DNA of 64,000 nucleotides from Bacteroidales bacterium (GCA_018401015.1 JAGYLP010000007.1:62001-126000); one strand, 5' to 3'. Positions 16,980-25,895 are shown, numbered from the stretch's first letter. Notes: a model not told the origin generated them from the sequence alone. Numbers and translations are program-made.

Positions 16980-18221
16980 ATGAAAGCAGAAATCGTTACC
17001 ATAGGCGATGAACTTCTAATTGGTCAGGTAGTCGATACCAATTCTACCTGGCTGGCTACCCAACTCAATCAAATTGGTATTGCTGTCAACCGAATCCACA
17101 GCATCTCCGACGATGCAGCCGAAATAAAATCCATTCTCGACGATGTGAAAAAACGAGTCAATCTGGTAATCTTCACCGGTGGATTGGGTCCGACGAAAGA
17201 TGACATCAGTAAAAAAGCAATCGCTGAGTACTTTAATCTCGAACTCTATGAGAATTTACAAGTCCTCGAACAGGTGCGCCAGTTTATTCACAATCGAGGC
17301 TTCTCCATGAACGAATTAAACCGGCAACAAGCTTTGGTCCCGGAAAATTCAAGGGTAATGATTAACCAAAAAGGGACAGCTCCCGGAATGTGGATTGAGA
17401 AAGATGGCTTTGTGTGCATCAGTTTACCAGGAGTACCCTATGAGATGAAAGATATCATGATACAAGATGGTTTACCCGCTTTGAAAAAGTACTTCGACAC
17501 ACCTTTTATCGTTCATCGAACCATTTTAGTGCACGGAATATCCGAATCGCAACTTGCTATTAGGGTGGAAGCATGGGAAGATGCCATCCCAAAAACAATC
17601 AAACTAGCTTATTTGCCTTCGCCAGGACGAATTCGTCTGCGATTCTCCAGTGTTGGAAAAGATAAGGCCGCCTTAGAAACAGCTATTCTGGAACAAATTT
17701 CAGCGCTCGAGCAGTTAATTCCCGAACATATTGTTGCTTACGAAGATACAAACATCGAAATAGTCCTAAGCCAGGTCTTACGCGAAAAAGGGCTTAAAAT
17801 GGGTACAGCCGAATCATGCACCGGCGGACGAATAGCCTCCAAACTAACCCAATTACCCGGTAGCTCCGAATGGTATGCCGGATCCATCATTGCATATCAT
17901 AATGATTTAAAAACAAAACTTTTACAGGTTCCTCCAACTCTAATTGATGAACATGGGGCTGTAAGTTCGCAGGTAGCCGAAGCCATGTTACTTGGCTTAC
18001 TCGATAAACCTCCAATAGAGGTGGGAATTGCCGTTACCGGCATTGCCGGACCCGACGGAGGCACCAACGAAAAACCAGTGGGCACGGTTTGGATAGCAGT
18101 GGGCAACAAGAAAGAACAGATGATAGAACACTTTCAACTTGGAACTCAACGAGAACAAAATATCGAACGTGCCTCGGTAATTGCTCTTACCATGCTATGG
18201 AATTTTGTAAAACAGTTCTAA
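16980..18221 (+). CDS. cinA: CinA-like protein (molybdopterin-binding fold plus NMN deamidase domain)
   Basis: A 413-residue two-domain protein. Residues 1-170 form the MoCF/COG1058 domain (EIVTIGDELLIGQVVDTNS, FTGGLGPTKDD). Residues ~255-413 form the CinA C-terminal NMN amidohydrolase domain (GTAESCTGGRIASKLTQ, YAGSIIAYHNDLK, GIAGPDGGT). The enzyme recycles pyridine nucleotides by deamidating NMN and may hydrolyse ADP-ribose. The length is normal. Confidence 0.95.
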   Translation: MKAEIVTIGDELLIGQVVDTNSTWLATQLNQIGIAVNRIHSISDDAAEIKSILDDVKKRVNLVIFTGGLGPTKDDISKKAIAEYFNLELYENLQVLEQVRQFIHNRGFSMNELNRQQALVPENSRVMINQKGTAPGMWIEKDGFVCISLPGVPYEMKDIMIQDGLPALKKYFDTPFIVHRTILVHGISESQLAIRVEAWEDAIPKTIKLAYLPSPGRIRLRFSSVGKDKAALETAILEQISALEQLIPEHIVAYEDTNIEIVLSQVLREKGLKMGTAESCTGGRIASKLTQLPGSSEWYAGSIIAYHNDLKTKLLQVPPTLIDEHGAVSSQVAEAMLLGLLDKPPIEVGIAVTGIAGPDGGTNEKPVGTVWIAVGNKKEQMIEHFQLGTQREQNIERASVIALTMLWNFVKQF

Positions 18222-18276
18222 GAATGACTTTCTTTGCGAAGGGTATTTAGTAGAATGCAAATATGGAACGTTCAAT

Positions 18277-18942
18277 ATGATTTATTTAAACCATCATTCA
18301 GCTTCTTGTAGTCATTTCCCCGACGAAATTCTCAAGATCCTGCAAACACGAACTCAAGTTACCTATTACCCCAAAGAGATTATCTGCAAGCAAGGTGCTT
18401 TTGCCAACCATGTCCTCTTACTAATCAATGGATTAGTGAGGGTTTTCATTCAAGCAGGCGAAGAAAAACAAATCAATGTTCGCTTAGCTCAAGGTGGCGA
18501 TTACCTGGCTTTTTCTTCCATTTTTGTCGATCCTGTTTATCCTTTCTCAGCTGTGGCGCTCAAAGAAACTCACGTGTGCATGATAGAGAAGGATGAAATG
18601 AAACAATTGCTGCTCGATTTTCCCGATTTTGCCCTCAACCTTATTACTGAAAGCTTCAAGCTGGAAAGCCGCTTTATCGAAATTATTTACCAGTTAAGTT
18701 CGAAACAAATGCGAGGAAAACTGGCAGCTGCTCTGCTGTACCTGTCGTCCGACGAGTTTAAAAATTCAGGAGTCTTGGAAATTTTGACCCGACAGGAATT
18801 GGCCGATTTTGCGCAGATCGGCATTGAAAGCGCCATAAAATTCCTGAAAGAACTGGAAAAAGAAAAAGTCATCACAATTCAAGGCAGAGCCATTGCCATC
18901 GAAAACCGAAACCTGCTCACCGACCTCTGCCGAAAAGGTTGA
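18277..18942 (+). CDS. Crp/Fnr family transcriptional regulator
   Basis: A 221-residue regulator. The cNMP-binding beta-barrel covers about residues 25-125 and the C-terminal winged helix about 150-215 (LTRQELADFAQIGIESAIKFLKELEKEK). I see no four-cysteine iron-sulphur set as in FNR and no clear cAMP phosphate-binding RxS pocket, so the effector is unknown. It lies alone between cinA and an OB-fold lipoprotein, which are possible but unproven targets. Confidence 0.93.
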   Translation: MIYLNHHSASCSHFPDEILKILQTRTQVTYYPKEIICKQGAFANHVLLLINGLVRVFIQAGEEKQINVRLAQGGDYLAFSSIFVDPVYPFSAVALKETHVCMIEKDEMKQLLLDFPDFALNLITESFKLESRFIEIIYQLSSKQMRGKLAAALLYLSSDEFKNSGVLEILTRQELADFAQIGIESAIKFLKELEKEKVITIQGRAIAIENRNLLTDLCRKG

Positions 18943-18985
18943 TGTTAAACACATCGGGAATCGTTTCATACCTTACGATTTTATG

Positions 18986-18993
18986 TACCTTTG
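18986..18993 (+). promoter_or_regulatory. -7 box before the OB-fold lipoprotein
   Basis: TACCTTTG is a full TAnnTTTG match. TTT at 18964-18966 stands 19 bases upstream, one base off the -33 TTG. Confidence 0.6.
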
Positions 18994-19039
18994 AATCCAC
19001 GTTAACCAAACAAGCTATTCACTTAATTGATAATTACTT

Positions 19040-19765
19040 ATGCAAAAATTAATTCCATTTCTTAGCCTTATCCTGCTAATGGGTCTGGCCGCTTGTAACT
19101 CTACCAACGAACCCAAAAAGGTCGCTGCGAAAGATGAAAATCCGAACCACGAAGTGACTGTAATGGATATTCAACAAACTAGCTCTTACTCGTATTTTCT
19201 GGTAAAAGAAAAATACGATGAGTTCTGGATTGCTACCGATAAAGCAGAAGATATTGCCATGGGCGATGTTATCTATTACCTCGATCCAATGCTTATGAAA
19301 AACTTTACCAGTAAAGAACTCGACCGTGTATTCGAAGAAATTTACTTCGTTAACAAAATCAGTAAACAACCCATCGATCCGCAAAAAGAATGGTTCGACC
19401 AGGCTCATAATTCCAAAACAGCCACCGGAAGTCCTATGGAAATTGATCTGGAACCGCTCGCTGGTGAACGAACCATCATGCAAATTTATAAGGACAAAGA
19501 GCAATTAGCAGGGCAATTGGTTAAAGTAAAAGGAGTCGTCGTGAAATTCAACGAACGAATCATGAACACCAATTGGGTGCACGTTCAAGACGGAAGCGGC
19601 GACGTACATGATAAGAACTTCGATATGACGCTGACTACCAACGATTATGTAAACCTGGGGGACACCGTAGTCTTCGAAGGAACACTTGCTGTTGATAAAG
19701 ATTTCGGAGCCGGATACTTTTACCAAGTGATTATCGAGAACAGTGCACTCATTAAAGACATCTAA
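19040..19765 (+). CDS. OB-fold lipoprotein
   Basis: A 241-residue lipoprotein with a lipobox at LAAC (lipidated C19). The middle (~45-120) has a GDVIYYLDPMLM segment. The C-terminal ~90 residues (AGQLVKVKGVVVKFN to TVVFEGTLAVDKDFG) look like an OB-fold of the nucleic-acid-binding-like type often found in periplasmic lipoproteins. The function is unknown. It has its own -7 box and a strong terminator, so it is monocistronic. Confidence 0.75.
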   Translation: MQKLIPFLSLILLMGLAACNSTNEPKKVAAKDENPNHEVTVMDIQQTSSYSYFLVKEKYDEFWIATDKAEDIAMGDVIYYLDPMLMKNFTSKELDRVFEEIYFVNKISKQPIDPQKEWFDQAHNSKTATGSPMEIDLEPLAGERTIMQIYKDKEQLAGQLVKVKGVVVKFNERIMNTNWVHVQDGSGDVHDKNFDMTLTTNDYVNLGDTVVFEGTLAVDKDFGAGYFYQVIIENSALIKDI

Positions 19766-19812
19766 TCGATACTTCGCTATAGGTAGATAAGCTTTTAGCT
19801 TACCACTATTTG

Positions 19813-19849
19813 AAAAAGGCATTCGGCAAACTCTCCGAATGCCTTTTTT
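19813..19849 (+). terminator. Terminator after the OB-fold lipoprotein
   Basis: AAAAAGGCATTCGG pairs perfectly with CCGAATGCCTTTTTT over the loop CAAACTCT. Confidence 0.92.
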
Positions 19850-20091
19850 CATATCTCTTATTTCATATAAAAGACTTTCAAGCAATTATGCAGCAATCAG
19901 CACCGCACAAACAAACAGACTCGAAACAAAACTGAATAGCAGGACAAGTTCATGCGCAAATAGGGGGCAGAAAATAGCGAATGAAAAGCTGGAATAATCC
20001 ATAAAAAAAGCTGGATTATCGGAAGGCTGTTTAATTCCTGTAATAGTCGATTCCTCTTACTTTTGCAACGTCAAACTAAAATTGAAACAAC
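19850..20091 (+). other. Gap before the thioredoxin-like gene, with -7 box
   Basis: With the terminator before it, this gap is 326 bases. I see no gene in it. It holds a small inverted repeat near 20003-20020 (ATAATCC with GGATTAT) and a clear -7 box, TACTTTTG at 20058-20065, 27 bases before the ATG of the thioredoxin-like gene. No TTG sits at 19 bases. Confidence 0.55.
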
Positions 20092-20439
20092 ATGAAAATG
20101 CTAAGAACTGCTATTCACGAAATTGAAACAGCTGCTGAATTAGAAAAACTGATACAAGAAAACGAACAAGTAATGGTATGCTGCGGTCGTATGGGTCCGA
20201 TGTGTATTCCTGTATACGAAACAATGGAAGAACTCGAAGAAGAGCGTCCCTCCATAAAGTTCTATTCCATGTCTTTCGATACTCCCGAAGCAGCTCCCAT
20301 TCGTAATGCTCCCATGTGTCGCGGATTCATGGGACTTCCCTTTACCGTTTACTATAAAAATGGACAAATGGTCGAAGCAACCACCAGCATTCAAAGCCGT
20401 GAACAAATTGAATCCATTCTCGACGCTCAATTCAATTAG
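20092..20439 (+). CDS. Atypical thioredoxin-like protein
   Basis: A 115-residue cytoplasmic thioredoxin-fold protein. The usual WCGPC is replaced by VCCGRMGPMCIPV: cysteines are at C30, C31 and C38, so the redox pair would be C31-x6-C38 or C30-x7-C38. The cis-proline loop is intact (MGLPFTVYY, P83) and a fourth cysteine, C76, lies just before it. The gene directly precedes trxB, so TrxB is a likely electron donor. I infer a dedicated redox carrier; the activity is unproven. Confidence 0.82.
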   Translation: MKMLRTAIHEIETAAELEKLIQENEQVMVCCGRMGPMCIPVYETMEELEEERPSIKFYSMSFDTPEAAPIRNAPMCRGFMGLPFTVYYKNGQMVEATTSIQSREQIESILDAQFN

Positions 20440-20501
20440 TAATAGACCCAACAGGGTTAACTAACTATTTATCAAGGCTAATAAGCACTAGCCAAAACAT
20501 T

Positions 20502-20534
20502 AAGAGGCTTTAATCCTTCCGATTGAGCCTCTTT
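20502..20534 (+). terminator. Terminator or attenuator between the thioredoxin-like gene and trxB
   Basis: AAGAGGCT pairs with AGCCTCTT, with inner AATC/GATT around the loop CTTCC, followed by T-rich CTTTTG. It would reduce but not necessarily block readthrough into trxB. Confidence 0.75.
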
Positions 20535-20557
20535 CTTTTGAACTAAACACTATCACC

Positions 20558-21484
20558 ATGGAAGAAACATTCGACGTAATTATACTAGGAGCCGGAGCTG
20601 CGGGATTGACTGCAGGCATCTATACTTCACGTGCGAAACTAAGCACCCTCATTCTGAATGAAGGAGCTATTGGTGGGCAAATGACCCTCACCAACGAAAT
20701 TGCAAATTATCCGGGAGTCCATACTACCAGTGGTTATGCCCTCGCAACCACCATGAAAGAGCAGGCAAAATCCTTTGGCTGTAAAATCAAATCGAATGTA
20801 AGCATCAATTCCTACGATTTGCAATCCGATATTAAAACCATACAGCTGGCAAATGGCCAGGTTTTTAAAGGCAAATCCATCATCATTGCAGCAGGAGGAG
20901 TGCCCAGAACCTTACCCATTCCGGGCGAAGAACAATTCCGCGGCAAAGGAATATCCTTCTGCGCAACCTGCGATGGCGAGTTCTTTACCGATAAAGAGGT
21001 TGTGGTTGTTGGAGGAGGAAACTCAGCACTGGAAGAGGCCGTGAGCTTGAGTAAACATGCCCGTAAAATTACTATCGTCCACCAATTCGACCATTTTCAA
21101 GCATTCAAACACGCCATTCAGGATGCAGAATCGAATCCAAAAATCAATTTCATCATGCAATCGGAACTCCGTGAATTCCGGGGCAACTTAAACCTGGAAT
21201 CAGTCTTGGTGGAACACCTTCCAACAGGAGAGAAGCAGGTAATCAAAACCGATGGAGTGTTTTTGTTTATAGGATATACTCCTAAAACAGAAGCTTTTAA
21301 AGAAATCCTGCCGCTCAACACACGGGGGGAAATTCCGGTCGATGCCGAAATGAAAACATCCATCGATGGGGTATTTGCCGCCGGCGATTGCATCGCAAAA
21401 CGATACCGGCAAGTAACCACCTCAGTAGCCGAAGGTACAATTGCTGCACTAAGTGTGGCTGAATATCTGAATAAAAAGAACTAA
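20558..21484 (+). CDS. trxB: Thioredoxin-disulfide reductase
   Basis: A 308-residue FAD enzyme that uses NADPH to reduce thioredoxin. The FAD site is GAGAAGLTAG near the N-terminus, the redox disulfide is CATCDGEFF, the NADPH site is VVGGGNSALEEA, and the C-terminal FAD motif is DGVFAAGDC. NADPH specificity is not certain because the usual HRR motif is HQFDHFQA here, so another donor is possible. The neighbouring thioredoxin-like protein is the likely partner. A terminator follows. Confidence 0.95.
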   Translation: MEETFDVIILGAGAAGLTAGIYTSRAKLSTLILNEGAIGGQMTLTNEIANYPGVHTTSGYALATTMKEQAKSFGCKIKSNVSINSYDLQSDIKTIQLANGQVFKGKSIIIAAGGVPRTLPIPGEEQFRGKGISFCATCDGEFFTDKEVVVVGGGNSALEEAVSLSKHARKITIVHQFDHFQAFKHAIQDAESNPKINFIMQSELREFRGNLNLESVLVEHLPTGEKQVIKTDGVFLFIGYTPKTEAFKEILPLNTRGEIPVDAEMKTSIDGVFAAGDCIAKRYRQVTTSVAEGTIAALSVAEYLNKKN

Positions 21485-21509
21485 TTTTACGCTCATATCG
21501 TTCTAATAC

Positions 21510-21550
21510 ATACCCGAAGTAGTAGCACACTTACTTCGGGTATTTTTTTT
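21510..21550 (+). terminator. Terminator after trxB
   Basis: ATACCCGAAGTA pairs with TACTTCGGGTAT over the loop GTAGCACACT, followed by eight T. Confidence 0.92.
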
Positions 21551-21568
21551 AATTCAACTCAAACGACC

Positions 21569-22732
21569 ATGAGAAATTTTATGTTGATTCTGCTCGCCAG
21601 CACAATCTTATTTGCTTGCAACACACCACAACGCTACTACAAAAAAGGAAACTACGATATGGCAGTGCGTAAATCGGTGGAAAAACTGCGAAAAAAACCG
21701 AAAGACGAAAAAACAATAGCCATCCTGGTTCAATCCTACGAAAACGCCAAACGACTCGATTACGAGAAAATTAAATACCTAAAACAGGAAAATAAGCCGG
21801 ATAGCTGGATGGAAATATTCAAGGCTTTCTCCCGATTGAAAGAAAGACAATCCCTCGTATCAACCATTACCCCGCTGCAATCGGCAAAAGGAATCGTACG
21901 ATTCGAATACGTCGATTACGACGCCGAATTAATCGAAGCTAAAGAGAATGCTTCCGAGTATTTCTACAAAAGAGGAAATAATCTCCTCAAAAAGAATAAT
22001 CGATTCGATGCTCGCCTGGCTTATGAAGATTTTGTTCAAGTGAAGAATTTTTATTCCGATTATGCCAACATCGATCAACTAATTGCTGCTGCCAGGGAAA
22101 AAGGAATGACTCATGCTCAAATTAAAGTTGGCGACTATACCATTTTCAAACTCCCCGCTGCTTTCAAAAACTTTCTAATTCCCAAAGATTTAACTCGGCT
22201 TAATACGACTTGGGTAGAATACCATGGCCCGGAAAAACGAATGAATCCGGATGTACTGGTCGAAATCAAAATTACTGGTATTAACTTATCGCCCCGACAA
22301 GAAAAAGAGAAAGCCTATACTGTAACCAAGGAAATTCAAGACGGTTGGGAATACGTGCTCGATAGCAACGGAAACGTTATGAAAGATAGCCTCGGAAACG
22401 ATATCAAAATCGATAAGTTCAAAACCGTCACTTGTCATGTGAAAGAATATTTGCAACGACGCGAAGTAAGCATTCAAGGAACCATCCTATACCGCGATCT
22501 GGAAAGGAATCAAGTTCTTCGGGAAGTGAATATCGCTTCGGGTGCTCATTACGAAAATATCTATGCCACCGCCAATGGCGATATATCCATTTTAGATAAA
22601 GTAACAAAAGCCTTACTCAACAACAAACCGGGTGCAATACCAATGGAAATCGATATGATTTTCATGGCCAAAGAAAACCTGGAAGAAACGATCCGTGGAG
22701 CGTTGTACGCAAACAGAAACTATGTAAAATAG
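21569..22732 (+). CDS. Lipoprotein with TPR-like N-terminal region, unknown function
   Basis: A 387-residue lipoprotein (lipobox LFAC, lipidated C17). Residues ~22-160 are helical and TPR-like, with repeated basic segments (YYKKGNYDMAVRKSVEKLRKKPKD). The C-terminal half is beta-rich and includes EIQDGWEYVLDSNGNVMKDSLG. I do not recognise a named family, but similar lipoproteins are widespread in Bacteroidota. It has its own terminator, shared with the convergent gene. Confidence 0.7.
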   Translation: MRNFMLILLASTILFACNTPQRYYKKGNYDMAVRKSVEKLRKKPKDEKTIAILVQSYENAKRLDYEKIKYLKQENKPDSWMEIFKAFSRLKERQSLVSTITPLQSAKGIVRFEYVDYDAELIEAKENASEYFYKRGNNLLKKNNRFDARLAYEDFVQVKNFYSDYANIDQLIAAAREKGMTHAQIKVGDYTIFKLPAAFKNFLIPKDLTRLNTTWVEYHGPEKRMNPDVLVEIKITGINLSPRQEKEKAYTVTKEIQDGWEYVLDSNGNVMKDSLGNDIKIDKFKTVTCHVKEYLQRREVSIQGTILYRDLERNQVLREVNIASGAHYENIYATANGDISILDKVTKALLNNKPGAIPMEIDMIFMAKENLEETIRGALYANRNYVK

Positions 22733-22769
22733 GTTACTTGTCGAATAAAACGTCACGGCCATAAAAAAC

Positions 22770-22801
22770 AAACAGGAACGCCTATCCAAGGGTTCCTGTT
22801 T
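22770..22801. terminator. Bidirectional terminator between convergent genes
   Basis: AAACAGGAAC pairs with GTTCCTGTTT around a 12-base loop. A-rich sequence on the left gives U-runs for the minus strand, and T-rich sequence follows on the right. Confidence 0.75.
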
Positions 22802-22838
22802 GTGCTTTTAAAATAGGTACTAAACCAACTCTAGCTTG

Positions 22839-24155
22839 CTATTGATGGCGAAATAAGAATACATCCCCCGCTCGTTCCTGTCGGTTACCGTAGCGGTCTT
22901 CGGTGTAGATTTTCCAAATATAAAAGCCCTCCGATGCAGGTTGCTGCGTGCTTTGAACGAATCCGTTCCAGTGTTCATTCGGATCTTGTGAACGAAATAC
23001 CAAACCACCGTTTCGGGAATAAATCTCGAGCAAATACTCCATTTCTTGCAAGTAATCGGCTACTGGCCCAAAAACATCGTTCTCGCCATCGCCATCGGGT
23101 GTAAAAGCATTCCCCATATAAACCGGATGAATAATCCTAACCTCAAGGGTATCGGTCGATTCACTCTTACATCCAAAAGCATTACTTACCTGTAAGCTAA
23201 CCAAGTACAAGCCATTACGAACGAGCTGCTCTTCCATCTGATAGAGCCCTTCACGCTTATCTCCATGAATAAACCAGGTAAACTGATGCGCCTCTTTTAC
23301 CTCTTGTGGGGTAAATGAATAGTAGAATTCATCGCGAAGAACAGTGAATTCTGCTGTTGGAGCAGGATAAACTTCAATTGGAGTAGATAATTCATACTCA
23401 GCAGTTAAACCTGAAATAGGATAGCTTAGAACTAACTTGATAGTGTATTCGCCAGGTTCCTGGAAATGAAACTCCGGGAGAATCTGCTTGGAAACCTGAC
23501 CATCGGAGGTCTCCCAACGATAGCGGATACTATCGGCTTGTTCTATCGGATAAACGTTCAAATAAAGCGGCGCACAACCGGAAGCAAGGCTCAGGCTAAA
23601 GCGTGCATCGGGCGGTTTGGGTGCTGTTTTTTCTATTTCTTGGTCAGCTACGGGCTCCTCGATAGGTTTAGCCTCATGCGAAGCGGAACTCAGACTTTTC
23701 TCTGCAGATGGAGATGGGGGAGTGCTCTTGTCGCCGGTGGAAGCAGCTGCCTCAGCCACACTCTCAGTTCTCGAACCCGATTCTTGACCAAGAGGTTCAT
23801 CTTGCTCCGGTGTAACAACGGGAGTTGAAACGGAATCGTCAATTGCCTTTGGCTGAATAGGGTCTTGACTGAAATCAGTGTTTTCAACAAGAGGGGTAGT
23901 AACACTTGAGTCTTCCGGTCGATCTATATAGAGAATCGTTGCAATCACACCCGCCAAGAAAACCACTGCTGCAGCCCATGGCCAAAAGGATGATTTAATA
24001 ACCGACGGTGCACTCGGAGCTTTTGGAGGTAAATCCTTCTCCAACCGCGCCCAATCATCGGGTTGATACTCGTAGTCAAGGTCGTTAACCCAATCTCGTA
24101 ATTTACTTTCAAAAGAGGAATCTTCGTGTTCTTTCATTTTTTTATCCTCATTCAT
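22839..24155 (-). CDS. Membrane protein coupled to ECF sigma factor, with PKD-like and T9SS type B-like C-terminal domains
   Basis: A 438-residue protein. Residues 1-50 are cytoplasmic and charged (SKLRDWVNDLDYEYQPDDWARLE), the usual position of an anti-sigma domain. A single membrane helix follows (~52-75, WPWAAAVVFLAGVIATILYI), then a Ser/Thr/Glu-rich linker, a PKD-like beta region (~180-335) and a C-terminal domain from about 345. This last part has NAFTPDGDGENDVFGP, LEIYSRNGGLVFRS and GFYIWKIYTEDRYGN, typical of the gliding-motility/type B sorting domain. There is no cleavable signal peptide. It overlaps the sigma gene by 8 bases, so the two are coupled. I infer a membrane regulator of the sigma factor. 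Confidence 0.85.
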   Translation of the reverse strand: MNEDKKMKEHEDSSFESKLRDWVNDLDYEYQPDDWARLEKDLPPKAPSAPSVIKSSFWPWAAAVVFLAGVIATILYIDRPEDSSVTTPLVENTDFSQDPIQPKAIDDSVSTPVVTPEQDEPLGQESGSRTESVAEAAASTGDKSTPPSPSAEKSLSSASHEAKPIEEPVADQEIEKTAPKPPDARFSLSLASGCAPLYLNVYPIEQADSIRYRWETSDGQVSKQILPEFHFQEPGEYTIKLVLSYPISGLTAEYELSTPIEVYPAPTAEFTVLRDEFYYSFTPQEVKEAHQFTWFIHGDKREGLYQMEEQLVRNGLYLVSLQVSNAFGCKSESTDTLEVRIIHPVYMGNAFTPDGDGENDVFGPVADYLQEMEYLLEIYSRNGGLVFRSQDPNEHWNGFVQSTQQPASEGFYIWKIYTEDRYGNRQERAGDVFLFRHQ

Positions 24156-24720
24156 TATTCATTCTATTTTCGTAAAATAAGGTTCGTATTTTCTGGCGTG
24201 CCCGCGAATAAGTTGACTTTGAACTCGATACCGAAATCCCTAACTCATCCGCTACCTGCTGATGAGAATAGCCTTCAAAGACGATTAAGTTGACCACCAC
24301 GCGGGCCATTCTCGGTAGCTGCTGAATAAGCTCAACAATTAGTCGGGCATCGGCCTGAATAATCTCTTCATCGCTTATTCCAAAAGGATCGTTCGGCTCT
24401 TCTTGCCCAAATACTTCCTCTATTTCAGTGGCTATAAACCGCTTGTTGTTCCGAATTGTATCCAAGGCATTATTGACCAAAATCCTTTTAACCCAACCTT
24501 CCAAAGAACCTTTAAATTTAAAGCCCGACATATTCACAAATACCTTGATGAATCCATCGTGCATCATATCTTTTGCCTCGTTCACATCCGAAGCATAACG
24601 CATACAGATACCCAATGCCAAACTATAAAAATGCTTGTAAAATGCTTGCTGTGCTTCTCGGTCGCCGTCCAAACATTGCTTGATGACTTTTTGGGCTGTT
24701 TCCTGATTCGATAGATCCAT
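24148..24720 (-). CDS. ECF-type RNA polymerase sigma factor
   Basis: A 190-residue sigma-70 family factor. Region 2 covers about residues 25-95 (FYSLALGICMRYASDVNEAKDMMHDGF, with the GWVKRILVNNALDTIR -10-binding helix). Region 4 covers about 130-185 (LPRMARVVVNLIVFEGYSHQQVADELGISVSSSKSTYSRARQKI). It probably directs a specific set of envelope genes, and the next gene encodes its likely membrane-bound regulator. Confidence 0.96.
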   Translation of the reverse strand: MDLSNQETAQKVIKQCLDGDREAQQAFYKHFYSLALGICMRYASDVNEAKDMMHDGFIKVFVNMSGFKFKGSLEGWVKRILVNNALDTIRNNKRFIATEIEEVFGQEEPNDPFGISDEEIIQADARLIVELIQQLPRMARVVVNLIVFEGYSHQQVADELGISVSSSKSTYSRARQKIRTLFYENRMNNE

Positions 24721-24793
24721 ATTTACAAGCGATTCAGCCCCTAGACGGAGGACTTTCTAAAAGGTTGCATTTTTTTTCAAAAAGACCGAAAAT

Positions 24794-25846
24794 TTATTTG
24801 TAGATCTTTCTTTTGTTCAGTGCCTGATGGTATTTCCGCGCATTGACCATGTGCTGTAAATGCGTGGTTGCGAAGTTATGGTAACCGGAAAAATCCTCAC
24901 GAGCACAAAAGTAAAGGTACTTATGCCGCTCGTAATTCAACACAGCATCTATGCTGGAAATGGATGGAATCCGAATAGGACCGGGAGGAAGCCCGGGATA
25001 CAAATAGGTATTAAAAGGCGAATCGAACTTTAAGTCCTTTTTGGTTATGCGCCGCTTTTCAAAATCTTGCAAAGCAAATTTTACGGTCGGATCGGCTTGC
25101 AAAGGCCTCCCTTTACTCAATCGATTCATGTAAACTCCGGCCACTCGGGCTTTTTCATCGTTCTTAAGCGTTTCCTCTTCTACAATCGAAGCCAGGATAA
25201 TTACCTCTTGTGGCCTTAAACCAATTTCTTCGGAAAGTTGCTTGCGCTCTTGGGTCCAAAATTGATCGTATTCATGCTCAATCCGAATGGCTAAATCCCG
25301 CTGATCGATATCCCAGTAAACCAAGTAGGTATTCGGTAGAAATCGGGCATAAAAGTTTAAGGTGTCGCTGCCTACTTTGGCGGCATATTTCGAATCGCGA
25401 AAAAGATTCAAAATACTTACCGAATCGAGCTCAATTTGACTGGCAAGCCTGCCGGCTAACTGTTCCTTAGTTCTGATATTGTTAAAGGTAAGCTTTACTG
25501 CTTCCTGTTGTCCACTGCGAAGCATATTGGCCAATCCGTTCAAACTCATGCCATCAACCAGCAAATATCTTCCGCTATGAAGGGTCTCATCTAAATTCTT
25601 TCGCTTAGCAACCCACTTAAAAAGGGCTATATCAGGAACCACTTGAAATGAATCGAGCACCTGTAAAACATCCTCCAAATTAGCCTCACTCGGAACAAGC
25701 AAATACTCATCGGGATAATGCTGAAGACTCAAGGTTGGCCCAAATATTTTCTGATACTTATGATAAATGAAAAACCCGGAGCCAATAATAAACCCCAGGA
25801 AAACTACTCCGGCCCAATGCCATAAACCCATTTTTTTCTCTTCCAT
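24794..25846 (-). CDS. mltG: Endolytic murein transglycosylase MltG
   Basis: A 350-residue inner-membrane enzyme that cuts nascent glycan strands and ends their elongation. One N-terminal membrane helix (~8-28) is followed by a LysM-like region and the YceG domain. The catalytic glutamate is E223 in ILASIVEEETLK, with NRLSKGRPLQADPTV and PFNTYLYPGLPPGPI downstream. I chose ATG 25846; a TTG 18 bases upstream lies in the promoter region. Confidence 0.95.
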   Translation of the reverse strand: MEEKKMGLWHWAGVVFLGFIIGSGFFIYHKYQKIFGPTLSLQHYPDEYLLVPSEANLEDVLQVLDSFQVVPDIALFKWVAKRKNLDETLHSGRYLLVDGMSLNGLANMLRSGQQEAVKLTFNNIRTKEQLAGRLASQIELDSVSILNLFRDSKYAAKVGSDTLNFYARFLPNTYLVYWDIDQRDLAIRIEHEYDQFWTQERKQLSEEIGLRPQEVIILASIVEEETLKNDEKARVAGVYMNRLSKGRPLQADPTVKFALQDFEKRRITKKDLKFDSPFNTYLYPGLPPGPIRIPSISSIDAVLNYERHKYLYFCAREDFSGYHNFATTHLQHMVNARKYHQALNKRKIYK

Positions 25847-25865
25847 AATCCTGCGTATAGTCAAC

Positions 25866-25895
25866 CAAAAATAAGCATTGCAAAAGAATATTCAA
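25866..25895 (-). promoter_or_regulatory. Promoter of mltG
   Basis: On the minus strand TTG (25895-25893), a 19-base spacer and TATTTTTG (25873-25866) form a full Bacteroidota promoter 19 bases before the ATG. Confidence 0.8.

Noticed and set aside
25847-25864. TTG start extending mltG by 6 residues
   Set aside because: It sits between the promoter and the ATG; the -7 box ends 2 bases upstream of it.
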